43,807 bases of DNA from an uncultured Pseudomonadota bacterium (GTDB lineage Bacteria > Pseudomonadota > Alphaproteobacteria > RF32 > CAG-239), in the NCBI GenBank assembly GCA_949289935.1, contig CASEQD010000010.1, forward strand, positions 1-43,807, in the 5' to 3' direction. The position numbers and the translations under genes were made by a program. Each line of letters begins with the position of its first letter. Positions within the stretch are counted from its first letter, which is position 1. Under the pieces are notes generated by a model. It ran no database searches and was not told where the DNA came from. It saw nothing but the letters and a program-made list of their open reading frames with translations. This document shows positions 33,612 through 42,272 of the stretch, piece after piece.

Positions 33612-34498
33612 GATTCAAAAGACAAAACAACAGACAAAGCAGCTTATACCGGGAACGGAATAAACTGGTGAGCTTTTTGTTTAAGTGGATGCTTATCTTA
33701 AGTTATCCTGTTCGTAAGCCTTTGATTTTTTTTCCGCTTCTGGTGATTTTGTTTTTAGCGCCGACGTTTGCCGGCGTGAAGCCTCTGGAAGTCCATTTGT
33801 GGTATTGGAATAAGATTAAGACAGGCGTTTCATTTGTGATCGGTGAAATTGAAAGCTTGTGGCAAAAAGCGGATATTAATGTTGATTTTAAAATGCCTTT
33901 TGATGAAAAAGGAACGGACAGGCTGGTCGATTCAACGGATAATCGTGCCGGAAGGAGCTTGAGAAAAGCTTTCGGGCAATCCGGAAAAACGCCTCAAGGC
34001 GTCGATGTTATGCAACAGGTGCAGGCGGATGATGTTGTTGTGCCTGTTTTTGAGAAAGATATTTCGGAAGATGAGCCGGTTTCATCAGCAACGGTTACTT
34101 TTGCTCACGGAACAAAAGCCGGCGCCGCTATTTCTGTTGCAGGGTCTGAATTGCCGCTGCAAAAAAAAGCGGATGACAGTTACAGGCGTGATATTAAAGG
34201 CTTGATTTATCTTGATCATCCGCAGCAGGTGCAGGGGAATATAACGGTTTATGATGCCAATACCATAGATGTGGGCGGAACTCTTATTATTCTTTTTGGC
34301 GTTTATTCTGATCCCAAAGGGGCTTCCGGAGCCGCCGGAAGCGGGTATTTACGTCGGACTTATGGCGGAAAAAATGCAGAGTGCCGGATTGTGGCTTATA
34401 CAACGGAGCATGTGGCTACGGCTATTTGTTATGTTGATAAAGTTAATATAAATAAGCAAATGGTTATAAAAGGTTATTCTTTGGACGTTGCTTTATAA
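33608..34498 (+). CDS. Membrane-anchored SNase-like protein, probably inactive
   Basis: A 296-residue protein with a basic N-terminus and one membrane helix at about residues 36-57 (KPLIFFPLLVILFLAPTF), so the rest is periplasmic. A low-complexity linker (about 90-180) follows. The C-terminal ~100 residues follow a staphylococcal-nuclease-like pattern: GNITVYDANTIDVGGTLIILFGV, then GYLRRTYGGKNAECRIV, then a Cys pair and KQMVIKGYSLDVAL. The catalytic Arg/Glu residues of thermonuclease are not evident, so it is likely a binding rather than a cutting domain. The start overlaps the metG stop (ATGA). No Shine-Dalgarno is needed if translation is coupled. Confidence 0.75.
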   Translation: MRFKRQNNRQSSLYRERNKLVSFLFKWMLILSYPVRKPLIFFPLLVILFLAPTFAGVKPLEVHLWYWNKIKTGVSFVIGEIESLWQKADINVDFKMPFDEKGTDRLVDSTDNRAGRSLRKAFGQSGKTPQGVDVMQQVQADDVVVPVFEKDISEDEPVSSATVTFAHGTKAGAAISVAGSELPLQKKADDSYRRDIKGLIYLDHPQQVQGNITVYDANTIDVGGTLIILFGVYSDPKGASGAAGSGYLRRTYGGKNAECRIVAYTTEHVATAICYVDKVNINKQMVIKGYSLDVAL

Positions 34499-34521
34499 TT
34501 AATTTTCGGGAGACAGCGGGA

Positions 34522-35970
34522 ATGTGGCAGCCGGTTTTGATGATTAACGGGTTTCTTATCAGTATTTTGGGTATTGCAATGCTGATTCCCGCAGGGATGG
34601 ATGTGTGGGCGGACAGGCATGAATGGTCGCCGTTTTTGTCTTCTGCTTTGTTTACTTTATTTGTCGGGTTGGCGCTTTTTCTTTCAAATCGCAGAGAAAT
34701 TAAACGAATTACGCTGCAGCAGGGATATTTGCTGACAGTGGTGAGCTGGACGTCTCTGATTGTGCTGGGCGCTTTGCCTTTTTTGTTTTCAGGGGCAACG
34801 GATAATTTCAGCGTTGCTTTGTTTGAGGCAACTTCCGGACTTAGTACAACCGGGGGAACGGCTTTTGCCGATGTTGAAGTTTTGCCGCGTTCGGTGTTGC
34901 TCTGGCGGTCTTTGCTGAATTGTCTGGGCGGAATCGGTATTGTTATTTTTGCCGCGGCGATGCTTCCGTTTCTCGGTATCGGCGGTATGCAGATGTTTCA
35001 GCGGGAAAATTCGGATATGAATGAAAAATTTATGCCGAAGTTCAGTTATATTGCCAAGCGGATAATATTTGTTTATGTTTTTTTGGTGTGTTTGTGTATT
35101 GTGTGTTTGTATGCCGCCGGAATGGGATGGTTTGATGCCGTCAATCATGCCTGGGCGGCAGTTGCAACCGGCGGGTTGTCTACAAAAAATGCGTCTATCG
35201 GGTATTTTGACAATGTTAAGATTGAAGCGGTTCTGATTCTTTTTATGATTTTAGGTTCTTTGCCGATGACATTTTATGTGCTTGTTTTACAGGGAAAAAA
35301 GAAAAATATTTTTGCAGAATCGCAAATTGCGTTTTTTTTGAAAATTTTGTTTGTGTATATTTTGTTTGCGGCCTGTTATTTGGCGATATCCGGAAAATAT
35401 GACTTTTTTGCAGCGGTGCGTCACGCCTCTTTTAATATTATTTCAGTTGTTTCATCAACCGGTTTTGTGTCAACGGATTATACTCAATGGGGGGCATGGG
35501 TTGGTGTTTTCTTTGTTATTTTTGCTTTGACCGGCGGATGTACCGGATCGACGTCCGGTTCTATCAAAATATTCCGTTGGCAGGTGATATTTGCTTATAT
35601 CAGACGTTCGTTGATTGTAGCATCCGAACCTAACCGCGTTATGCCGGTGAAAGTGGGGAAAAGGACGGTGAGTGAAGAAATTGTTTCTTCGGTTTTTTTG
35701 TTTTTTACGGTTTTTATGCTTAGTATTGCGCTGCTTTCCTGTATAGTTGCTGCGGCTGGTTATGATTTTGAAACGGCTTTCAGCGCTGTTGTTGCCTGTG
35801 TAACAAATTCGGGGCCGGGGTTGGGGGATAAAGTCGGTCCTGCCGGGAATTATGCTTTTTTTTCTGATTTTGCCAGGTATGTTTTATCTTTTGCGATGTT
35901 GCTGGGACGTTTGGAAGTTTTGACAGTCTTAGCTTTGTTTACGAAGTCTTTCTGGGTAAACAACAGTTGA
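34522..35970 (+). CDS. trkH: TrkH-type potassium uptake protein
   Basis: A 482-residue K+ transporter subunit with about ten membrane segments and four degenerate selectivity loops: TSGLSTTGGTAF, AVATGGLSTKNASIGYF, VSSTGFVSTDYTQWG and CVTNSGPGLGDKVGPAGNY. The conserved GGCTGSTSGSIKIFRW stretch near the third repeat is clear. GGGAGA lies 12 nt before the ATG. Such subunits normally work with the cytoplasmic TrkA protein, which is not in this window. It follows the SNase-like gene by 23 nt and converges on the glycosyltransferase gene. Confidence 0.96.
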   Translation: MWQPVLMINGFLISILGIAMLIPAGMDVWADRHEWSPFLSSALFTLFVGLALFLSNRREIKRITLQQGYLLTVVSWTSLIVLGALPFLFSGATDNFSVALFEATSGLSTTGGTAFADVEVLPRSVLLWRSLLNCLGGIGIVIFAAAMLPFLGIGGMQMFQRENSDMNEKFMPKFSYIAKRIIFVYVFLVCLCIVCLYAAGMGWFDAVNHAWAAVATGGLSTKNASIGYFDNVKIEAVLILFMILGSLPMTFYVLVLQGKKKNIFAESQIAFFLKILFVYILFAACYLAISGKYDFFAAVRHASFNIISVVSSTGFVSTDYTQWGAWVGVFFVIFALTGGCTGSTSGSIKIFRWQVIFAYIRRSLIVASEPNRVMPVKVGKRTVSEEIVSSVFLFFTVFMLSIALLSCIVAAAGYDFETAFSAVVACVTNSGPGLGDKVGPAGNYAFFSDFARYVLSFAMLLGRLEVLTVLALFTKSFWVNNS

Positions 35971-36002
35971 GATATGCTTTAAAGGTTCGGAGAAAACAGC
36001 GG

Positions 36003-36956
36003 TTATTTTTCCAAAGAATAAAGGGGATTTGTAATTCTTCGTATGCCGGAAAGGCTGAGAAATTCTTTTTGCATTTTTTTCAAATATTCCCAATCAGGAA
36101 GTTCCGGGTGCGTCTTTACTGCAAGATATTTGAAAAATCCTTCGTGAAGAAAAGGCATGGGCTTTGTTTTTTTTATGTATTTCCAGTAGGCAGAGACAGC
36201 CCGCTGGTACATCAGCTTCAAGGCTTCTTCAGGAAGTTTGGCGTTGTCTTCCAATGTATAGTAGTAAGCCATAAAACGGTCGTTATCCAGTTGTATTTTG
36301 TTTCCGGAAAAATTTCCGATTTCTTTAGGAACCAGAACGACATCGTCATCTATTTTTATCAGTCCTTTGGCATGGATGGCGGCACGCAGCGGAATGGATT
36401 CATCTTGAATGAATACCCGTTCGTCAGCGCCTTTGGCTTTTTTCAGGATGTCTGTTTTTATGAGCTGTCCCATTCTGGTAAAACGGCCGTTTAAGACACC
36501 CATGAGTGCGTTTTCGTTATATGTATAGCTGAAATCATGCGACATGCTTTCGTTTTCCAGAAGTTGTGGTTCTTTTCCGGTTTTTGAAAAAGTTCCATAA
36601 ACCATATCGGCATTCAGTTCTTCTGCCAGAGCCAGCATCTTTTGGGTGGAATCTATCGGAAAAATATCGTCCGAATCCAACATACGGGTATATTTTCCCG
36701 CGGCGAGGGAAATTCCCTGATTGATTCTGGGACTGATGCCCCGATTGTCAGTGTTGGCAATGAGCGTAACATTTTTTATGCCCTGAGTAAAACGGCGGAT
36801 AATTTCAACAGATTTATCGGACGAATGGTCATCAATGAAAATAAATTCGGGATTTTCCAGGCCGGTTTGGCCGAGCAGAGCTTTCAGAACAGAGGGAAGA
36901 TAATATTCTTTGTTGTAAACGGTCATTACAAAGCTGACGTCAATATTTTTTTTCAT
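36003..36956 (-). CDS. Family 2 glycosyltransferase
   Basis: A 317-residue GT-A fold enzyme. The nucleotide-sugar-binding start is FVMTVYNKEYYLPSVLKALL (residues ~10-29); the acidic strand end FIDDHSSDKS and the DSDD metal motif (TRMLDSDDIFPID) are in the usual order. The C-terminal part (about 200-317) is helical and probably decides the acceptor; acceptor and sugar cannot be inferred. No membrane helix is seen, so it is cytoplasmic or peripheral. It is last in a minus-strand group with two mlaD paralogues and a DUF2155 gene. Confidence 0.93.
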   Translation of the reverse strand: MKKNIDVSFVMTVYNKEYYLPSVLKALLGQTGLENPEFIFIDDHSSDKSVEIIRRFTQGIKNVTLIANTDNRGISPRINQGISLAAGKYTRMLDSDDIFPIDSTQKMLALAEELNADMVYGTFSKTGKEPQLLENESMSHDFSYTYNENALMGVLNGRFTRMGQLIKTDILKKAKGADERVFIQDESIPLRAAIHAKGLIKIDDDVVLVPKEIGNFSGNKIQLDNDRFMAYYYTLEDNAKLPEEALKLMYQRAVSAYWKYIKKTKPMPFLHEGFFKYLAVKTHPELPDWEYLKKMQKEFLSLSGIRRITNPLYSLEK

Positions 36957-36979
36957 TGTTTCCGTCCTGATAAAAAGGG

Positions 36980-37831
36980 TTAGAACAGGGTGTCGTTTTT
37001 GAATTCGGGAGTCGCTTCTTTTTCTTCATCAACGTTAAATATGATATATTGTTCTTCTTCATTTGGCAAATCGTCTTCGGAAACACCTGAAGAAACCGGA
37101 GATATTTCAGTCGGAGGAAGTTTGTTTTCTTTTTGCAGAACAGAATTTTCATTCTGAGTTTCCGATATCGTATTTTGAATTTCATCCGGGATGTTTATCA
37201 ATGATTTCGGTTCATCACTTTGCGGCAGAATGTTATTTTCCGTTTCAAAGGAAGCGGAAACATCTGTTTGTTCCATTGATTTTGTTTCTTTCGGTTCGTT
37301 TATTTCAACAGGTTCCGGGACAGGTAAATCCGTTTGAGAAAGGGAGATATCTTCCGTTTCTTTGAGTAGAACGGGAGAGGTGTTGTCTTTTGCAGCCTGA
37401 GGAATTTCATCTCTGGCTTTAAGTTGTTCTTCGCTCAGAAGTTTTGATTTGTCTATCTCGGTGTTAATACATTGTAAAAGCCAGACGTCATAAATCGGGT
37501 GTTCTACGGCATTTAGCGCCGGACTTGACGAAAACATCCATCCTTTGAAAATGTTTTGTTCTTCATTTTTTTGGTTTGTATCCACGACATCGACAAAAGC
37601 GAAGTTGTCGGGTGTTTCTTCCGGCGGGCGTGTTTTGCAGGAGCGAACGACAATGGAAAAACTGCCGAAACGGACGATTGTATTGACCGGCGCTTCGATA
37701 ACGCTGACCCGCCCGGTGATTTTATCCATAGCCTGGAGTTTTGCCGTATTCATTTCAAGTTCTGCCGCTTTTGCACCGGCTGCGGCCAATAAAGAGGATA
37801 CGGCCATTGTCCATAAGATTTTATTTGTCAT
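36980..37831 (-). CDS. DUF2155 protein with a long acidic tail
   Basis: An exported protein of 283 residues, with a signal peptide ending near residue 23 (AAAGAKA/AE). The DUF2155 core (residues ~24-130) is recognisable: LQAMDKITGRVSVIEAPVNT, FGSFSIVVRSCKTRPPEE, NIFKGWMFSSSPALNAVEHPIYDVWLLQC. Family members usually stop about here. This one continues with ~150 residues rich in Glu, Pro, Ser and Asn (EINEPKETKSMEQTDVSAS) and no predicted fold. The start overlaps the upstream mlaD paralogue by 11 nt, the common alphaproteobacterial neighbourhood. The role of the family is not established to my knowledge. Confidence 0.9.
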   Translation of the reverse strand: MTNKILWTMAVSSLLAAAGAKAAELEMNTAKLQAMDKITGRVSVIEAPVNTIVRFGSFSIVVRSCKTRPPEETPDNFAFVDVVDTNQKNEEQNIFKGWMFSSSPALNAVEHPIYDVWLLQCINTEIDKSKLLSEEQLKARDEIPQAAKDNTSPVLLKETEDISLSQTDLPVPEPVEINEPKETKSMEQTDVSASFETENNILPQSDEPKSLINIPDEIQNTISETQNENSVLQKENKLPPTEISPVSSGVSEDDLPNEEEQYIIFNVDEEKEATPEFKNDTLF

Positions 37832-38273
37832 TGTCTGTTACCATGAAAATTATTTCGCCGACCATGTCTTCAATGGTTTTGAAATCTTTTACGTTGGTTA
37901 TTACATCGCCGTTTTGGAGCATTTTTTTTGACTGGCCCGGTTCAAGTTTTATGAATTTGTCTCCGATCAGGCCGTCTCCGACAATAGCTGCCGTACTGTC
38001 TTCAGGCAGCCGGACATCTGATGCCAGACTCATGACAATTTCCGCATCGTAGTTTTCGTTGTCAAGTTTTTGCGAAACGACGGTTCCGACTTTGATGCCG
38101 TTGATTCTGACATCTGAACCGACGTTTAGTCCGCCGACTTTCAGAAAGCGCGCCGTAACTTCATATCCTTTTACAACCTGCAAATCAGAGACTTTATAGG
38201 CAAAGTAAAGAAAAAAGGCGGCAACGATGAGGACAACGACTCCCATAATTGTTTCCATTGGCTTTTTATTCAT
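37821..38273 (-). CDS. mlaD: MlaD family protein, second paralogue
   Basis: MlaD carries phospholipids between inner and outer membranes as a hexameric ring on the MlaFEDB transporter. This 150-residue copy has an N-terminal membrane helix (TIMGVVVLIVAAFFLYFAYKV) and one MCE domain: YEVTARFLKVGGLNVGSDVRI, GIKVGTVVS, and GLIGDKFIKLEPG. The helical C-terminus is short. It follows a first mlaD copy with a 32-nt gap and overlaps the DUF2155 gene. Components mlaE and mlaF are not in this window, so which copy, or both, serve the transporter is unclear. Confidence 0.93.
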   Translation of the reverse strand: MNKKPMETIMGVVVLIVAAFFLYFAYKVSDLQVVKGYEVTARFLKVGGLNVGSDVRINGIKVGTVVSQKLDNENYDAEIVMSLASDVRLPEDSTAAIVGDGLIGDKFIKLEPGQSKKMLQNGDVITNVKDFKTIEDMVGEIIFMVTDNDK

Positions 38274-38305
38274 AAGAAAACTCCTTAAATCAAGATAGCA
38301 AAATT

Positions 38306-38785
38306 TTATTTTTGGCGGTTCGCTTTGCCGATGCTGATAATCCGGTCAATCAGTTCTTCCAGCACCATGGCATCCTGCGTGTAGGAAAATTCGCTGCCCG
38401 GCATGAGATAATCGGGAGAACCGCCCGGCTCAATTTCTATATATTTGCTGCCCATGAGGCCGGAGCTGACAATGGAAGCACTACTGTCATCCGGAATTAA
38501 AACACCGTCTTTAATATCCAGTGTCAGAATGGCTTTGAAATGTTCGTCGAGGCGGGCGCCGCTTACTTTGCCGATATCCAGTCCGGCCATGCGTACTTTG
38601 TCGCCGACCAGCAGACCGTCCGTCCGTCCGAAACGGGCTTCGACTTCATAGGATTTTCCGTCCTGATGATGGCGGATGCCGCTTCTTTGCGTGTAAAACA
38701 GCGTGAATATCATCAGAATGACGGCCGCCGTGTATAAGCCTATTTTCAGAACTTTTGTTTCTTCAAACGTGTATTTTTCAGGCAT
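38306..38785 (-). CDS. mlaD: MlaD family protein, first paralogue
   Basis: A 159-residue MlaD relative with a membrane helix at about residues 14-31 (KIGLYTAAVILMIFTLFY) and a single MCE domain: YEVEARFGRTDGLLVGDKVRMAGLDIGKVS, quoted here in parts as YEVEARFGRTDGLLVGD and KVRMAGLDIGKVS, then GLMGSKYIEIEPG. It diverges from the next copy in its tail (EELIDRIISIGKANRQK). AGGAG lies 6 nt before the ATG. It is first in the minus-strand group; the 175-nt A/T-rich region upstream should contain its promoter and that of the divergent ABC operon. Confidence 0.93.
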   Translation of the reverse strand: MPEKYTFEETKVLKIGLYTAAVILMIFTLFYTQRSGIRHHQDGKSYEVEARFGRTDGLLVGDKVRMAGLDIGKVSGARLDEHFKAILTLDIKDGVLIPDDSSASIVSSGLMGSKYIEIEPGGSPDYLMPGSEFSYTQDAMVLEELIDRIISIGKANRQK

Positions 38786-38821
38786 AAAAAACTCCTAACA
38801 TCTGAGTTTATGTTTTCCTTA

Positions 38822-38960
38822 TAAGAACATATTTTTTGTAATTAATAAATTAAAAAAGTAATTTATCATCAAACTTTTTAAAAAAGTAAAATAAATGTTA
38901 AAATTTAAAAATAATCGGTTAAACTGAGAAACAGGTTGAATCGTTTTTTAGGGACATAAA
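38822..38960. other. A/T-rich divergent promoter region
   Basis: An almost pure A/T stretch, with ACTTTTTAAAAAAGT (38872-38886) as an inverted repeat, lies between the mlaD group and the ABC module. It probably holds both promoters, but many weak -10 matches prevent a clear choice. No gene is seen. Confidence 0.4.
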
Positions 38961-39701
38961 ATGATTACAGTGCGCGGATTGTCAAAGATTTTCGGAAAAA
39001 GTACCGTTCTTGACAATGTGAGTTTTACGTTAAGAAAAGGCGAGGCTGTTTCTTTGCTTGGGGCTAACGGCGCCGGAAAAACAACATTGCTCAGGCTTTT
39101 GTGCGGTGTGTTATCCCCAAGCAGCGGGTGCGTGTTTGTCGACGGAGAGGATATTTCGCTTAACCGGGTTCAGGTTTTGGAAAAAATCGGTTCTGTTCAG
39201 GAAAATTCTCCTTTGTATGATTATATGACCGTTTATGAATTTTTGTCATTTGCCGCGGGAATGCACCGTCTCAGCGCCGAGAATTTTTCCCGGCGGCTGG
39301 AAGAGCTTATGCGTATTTTTGATCTGGCTCCGGTTATTAATAAAAAGATTGCCGAGTTGTCAAAAGGGTTTCGCCATCGCGCAGGTATTGCCGCCGGAAT
39401 TATCCATAACCCGGAAATTCTGCTTCTTGACGAACCTGCCGAAGGACTTGATCCTAACCAGAAGTATGCTTTGAATGCTTTTATTAAAAGTTATGCCAAA
39501 CAAGGAATTGTTTTGCTTTCAACTCATATTATGGAAGATGTCGAGGCTGTTTCCAGCCGGATTTTGCTTCTTCATGAAGGAAAACTGATAAAAGATACAA
39601 CGCCGGCCAGACTGAAACATTTGCTGCCGGGAAATGATCTTTCCGCCGTTTTCCGTCGTTTGACTTCGCAGGAGGGCCGTTATGCCGAATCCCTTTATTA
39701 G
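38961..39701 (+). CDS. ABC transporter ATP-binding protein (GldA-type)
   Basis: A 246-residue ABC ATPase. Walker A is GANGAGKTT (residues 34-42); the signature reads LSKGFRHR in place of LSGGQ, as in ABC-2 and gliding-type ATPases; Walker B is ILLLDEP and the switch His lies in LSTHIMEDVEAVS. The C-terminal ~40 residues are short. AGGGACATAAA precedes the ATG. It overlaps the permease gene by 20 nt. The four-gene order ATPase, permease, GldG-like, DUF4340 identifies the module; the cargo is unknown. Confidence 0.93.
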   Translation: MITVRGLSKIFGKSTVLDNVSFTLRKGEAVSLLGANGAGKTTLLRLLCGVLSPSSGCVFVDGEDISLNRVQVLEKIGSVQENSPLYDYMTVYEFLSFAAGMHRLSAENFSRRLEELMRIFDLAPVINKKIAELSKGFRHRAGIAAGIIHNPEILLLDEPAEGLDPNQKYALNAFIKSYAKQGIVLLSTHIMEDVEAVSSRILLLHEGKLIKDTTPARLKHLLPGNDLSAVFRRLTSQEGRYAESLY

Positions 39702-40419
39702 TTTGTTCCGCAAAGAATTTTATGGCTGGTTTTCGGGCTGGCAGGCATTTTTTTTGATTTCCGTTTATTTGATTTTGTCCTTGGGCGTGTGTGTTTACGC
39801 CGGTGATTTTTTTAATGTAAACAATCAAAACCTGTATTCTTTGTTTAAATATCAGCCGCAGGTTTTGATGCTGCTTTTGCCCGCTGTTTCAATGCATTTG
39901 TGGTCGGATGAAAAACGCCGGGGTACATTGGATCTTTTGCTGACTTTTCCGGTTGAATACAAGACGCTGGTTTTGGCAAAGTTTTTTGCCGCGTGGACTT
40001 TTTGTTTGCTAATGTTGGTCTGTTTGCTCCCATTGGTTGTCTTTTATACTTTTTTTGCCGTTTTGGATATTTCCAATGTCGTGTGGGCATTGATTACGGT
40101 GTTTTTGACCGCGGGGGCTTTTACGGCTGTCGGCAGCGCCGTGTCGGCTTTGTGTCGTAATCCGGTTCTTGCGTATATCGGGTCGTTTTTTTGTTTGTGG
40201 GTCTTGACGGGAACAGATCCGACTCCGTTATTAAAAGAGGTTGCCGGGCTGTTTGCCGGACAAATCTTCCTGGCATTCGGTTTTCAGGATATGTACGGCA
40301 ATATGGTTTCCGGACAGGTCGGCGTGCAAAATGTTTTATATTTTATATTATTGATTTTTATGGCTTTGTGGCTGAATGTTGTTTTTGTTTCCGAAAGAAA
40401 TGGTCAGGGGGAAAAATGA
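39682..40419 (+). CDS. ABC-2 type permease (GldF-like)
   Basis: A 245-residue membrane protein with about six hydrophobic segments. Typical landmarks are LFRKEFYGWFSGWQAFF near the N-terminus, the cytoplasmic WSDEKRRGTLDLLLTFPV motif that contacts the ATPase (residues ~73-90), and a final helix ending NVVFVSERN. It starts inside the ATPase gene's end and overlaps the GldG-like gene by 4 nt. It lacks periplasmic domains, so the next genes probably provide them. Confidence 0.92.
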   Translation: MPNPFISLFRKEFYGWFSGWQAFFLISVYLILSLGVCVYAGDFFNVNNQNLYSLFKYQPQVLMLLLPAVSMHLWSDEKRRGTLDLLLTFPVEYKTLVLAKFFAAWTFCLLMLVCLLPLVVFYTFFAVLDISNVVWALITVFLTAGAFTAVGSAVSALCRNPVLAYIGSFFCLWVLTGTDPTPLLKEVAGLFAGQIFLAFGFQDMYGNMVSGQVGVQNVLYFILLIFMALWLNVVFVSERNGQGEK

Positions 40420-42272
40420 AATTAAGTAGGATGTGCGGTTTGTGGCTTTTTTTTCTGCTGCTTGTTTTTTCTTTTTTGTTGTTGAATTTCGGAAATTCTA
40501 TTTTGTTCGGCGGCCGGTTTTTTGATGCAACGGCGGACAAGAGACTGAGTCTGCGGCCGGAAACGAAAGAATTTCTTGCTGAAATGAAAACGCCGGTTAC
40601 GGTGAGGTTGTATCTTTCTCCCGCTATGGAAAAAGATTATCCGCAACTGTGGCAATATTCAAAAGCGTTGATTGAATTTTTGAAAAAATATCAGCTTTTT
40701 TCAGACGGAATGGTCGGTTACGAGGTGCAGAAAACCGAGCCTTATTCTGCAGCGGCTAAAGAAGCGGACAGACTCGGAATTAAGCATTTTTACGGTACTG
40801 ACGGCAGGAATATGTTTTATTTCGGCGGGTTGGTTATGGCAGATCGCGGAGACGGTTATGTTATTCCGGCATTTGTTCCTTTACGGCGCAATTATCTGGA
40901 AAGCGATTTAAACCGGATTCTCTTTAATTTGAACAGCGACAGAAAACCTCTTAAAATAGGAGTCATGCTTCCTCATTACAGAAGCGATGTTTCCTCTCAG
41001 AAGATTATTTTGCCGGAAAATGCCGGGAATTTTTTGAGACAGCTGACTAATGATTATGTGTTGGTTCAGATTTCGCCGCAAGCGGTGCAGATCGGTGTGG
41101 ATATTGATACGTTAATCGTTGTTTTACCGGATGAAGGTTTGCCGCCGACAGGTGTTTATGCGCTTGACCAGTTTGTGTTGCGCGGCGGAAATCTGATTTT
41201 ATTGACGGATGCCCTGAACGAGCATACAAATCGTATTCCGGATATGGAGGGCGTGGCTCAGTTGTTGAAAAACTGGGGAATCGAGATTGAACGGGACGTT
41301 GTTGCCGGAGATAGAAAAAATGCCGAGGAAATTTTGTCGGGCGGCCGAGTTTTGCTTTATTATCCTCAGATAAATCTTCCGGCAGAACAACTGAATAGAA
41401 GCCATCCGATTTCCCGCAGCGCCAATAGTTTGATTTTTCAGTCTCCGGCAATTTTGAAAACAGAGCCCAAAGAAGGATTAAAAACAACTGTTTTGGCTTC
41501 AACGTCTGCGGAAGGCGGGCATGTTTCGGCCGGGACGGCCAGGCTGCCGGATAAGTTTTCGGTTTTGCAGGCGTATGAAGATGACGGTCTTGCTTATAAT
41601 CTGGCGGTTTTGACGGAAGGAACATTCCGTTCTCTGTTTAAGAAAAATATTTTGGACGGGACAAAATATTCTGAGCAAATGCTTACGTTTTTGCCGGAAT
41701 CGCTGAAGCCCGGGAAAGTTTTGGTTATCGGCGATACGGATTTTATTTATGACGATGTATGGTCGGATGCGGAATATGTCCGGGATAATCCGGTTTGGGG
41801 TATTGTTCCCTGGGCTGATAACGGAGATTTTATTTTGCGTGCGGTTGATTATATGACCGGCGGGGTTCAATATCTTCAGAACAGCCACAGGGCTTTTTTA
41901 CCGGAGGTTTCGCTTGAAGGTGTATTTCGGGAAAAAGTTTCGGCAAACCATCGGGAAGATTATTTTAATCTGCTGCAACGCCTCAGGGAAAAAGAAGAGC
42001 TTCTTGAAAGTTTGCACGAAGAGCAGGATAAAGGATTTACGCTTGAAAAAATGAGACTTCTGGAAGAAACGGGAAAAGAAGCAGCCCAACTTGAGAAGCA
42101 AATCCGTGAATATGATTACAAAACAGAGCAGGGCGTTTGGGTGTTGAAGGTCATGTTTGCTGCTGGGGTTTTTGTTTCAAGTATTGTTTTATCGGTATTT
42201 TTGCTTTTTATTCTGCGTCGGCGGCGGTTGGCAGAAAGATATCGCAATCCGTTGGAGGAAAATCATGAATAA
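40416..42272 (+). CDS. GldG-like ABC auxiliary protein
   Basis: A 618-residue protein related to the auxiliary component of gliding-type ABC systems. An N-terminal membrane helix (LWLFFLLLVFSFLLLNFG) is followed by a periplasmic domain starting ADKRLSLRPETKEFLAEM, with the conserved VTVRLYLS strand. A middle domain contains LIVVLPDEGLPPTGVYALDQFV and GGNLILLTDALNEH. A coiled coil precedes the final helix (about residues 575-600) and a basic tail. ATG 40416 overlaps the permease stop (ATGA); the long upstream frame extension is a shadow inside the permease. These proteins resemble GIFT-type sugar or peptide binding folds, but the ligand is unknown. Confidence 0.88.
   Translation: MKLSRMCGLWLFFLLLVFSFLLLNFGNSILFGGRFFDATADKRLSLRPETKEFLAEMKTPVTVRLYLSPAMEKDYPQLWQYSKALIEFLKKYQLFSDGMVGYEVQKTEPYSAAAKEADRLGIKHFYGTDGRNMFYFGGLVMADRGDGYVIPAFVPLRRNYLESDLNRILFNLNSDRKPLKIGVMLPHYRSDVSSQKIILPENAGNFLRQLTNDYVLVQISPQAVQIGVDIDTLIVVLPDEGLPPTGVYALDQFVLRGGNLILLTDALNEHTNRIPDMEGVAQLLKNWGIEIERDVVAGDRKNAEEILSGGRVLLYYPQINLPAEQLNRSHPISRSANSLIFQSPAILKTEPKEGLKTTVLASTSAEGGHVSAGTARLPDKFSVLQAYEDDGLAYNLAVLTEGTFRSLFKKNILDGTKYSEQMLTFLPESLKPGKVLVIGDTDFIYDDVWSDAEYVRDNPVWGIVPWADNGDFILRAVDYMTGGVQYLQNSHRAFLPEVSLEGVFREKVSANHREDYFNLLQRLREKEELLESLHEEQDKGFTLEKMRLLEETGKEAAQLEKQIREYDYKTEQGVWVLKVMFAAGVFVSSIVLSVFLLFILRRRRLAERYRNPLEENHE

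Noticed and set aside
40191-40415. A long N-terminal extension of the GldG-like gene inside the permease gene.
   Set aside because: It is the permease gene read in another frame; the ATG at 40416 overlaps the permease stop as expected for coupled genes.
41047-41625. A 192-codon minus-strand frame opposite the GldG-like gene.
   Set aside because: No RBS, a Pro/Lys/His-rich shadow composition and no family match.
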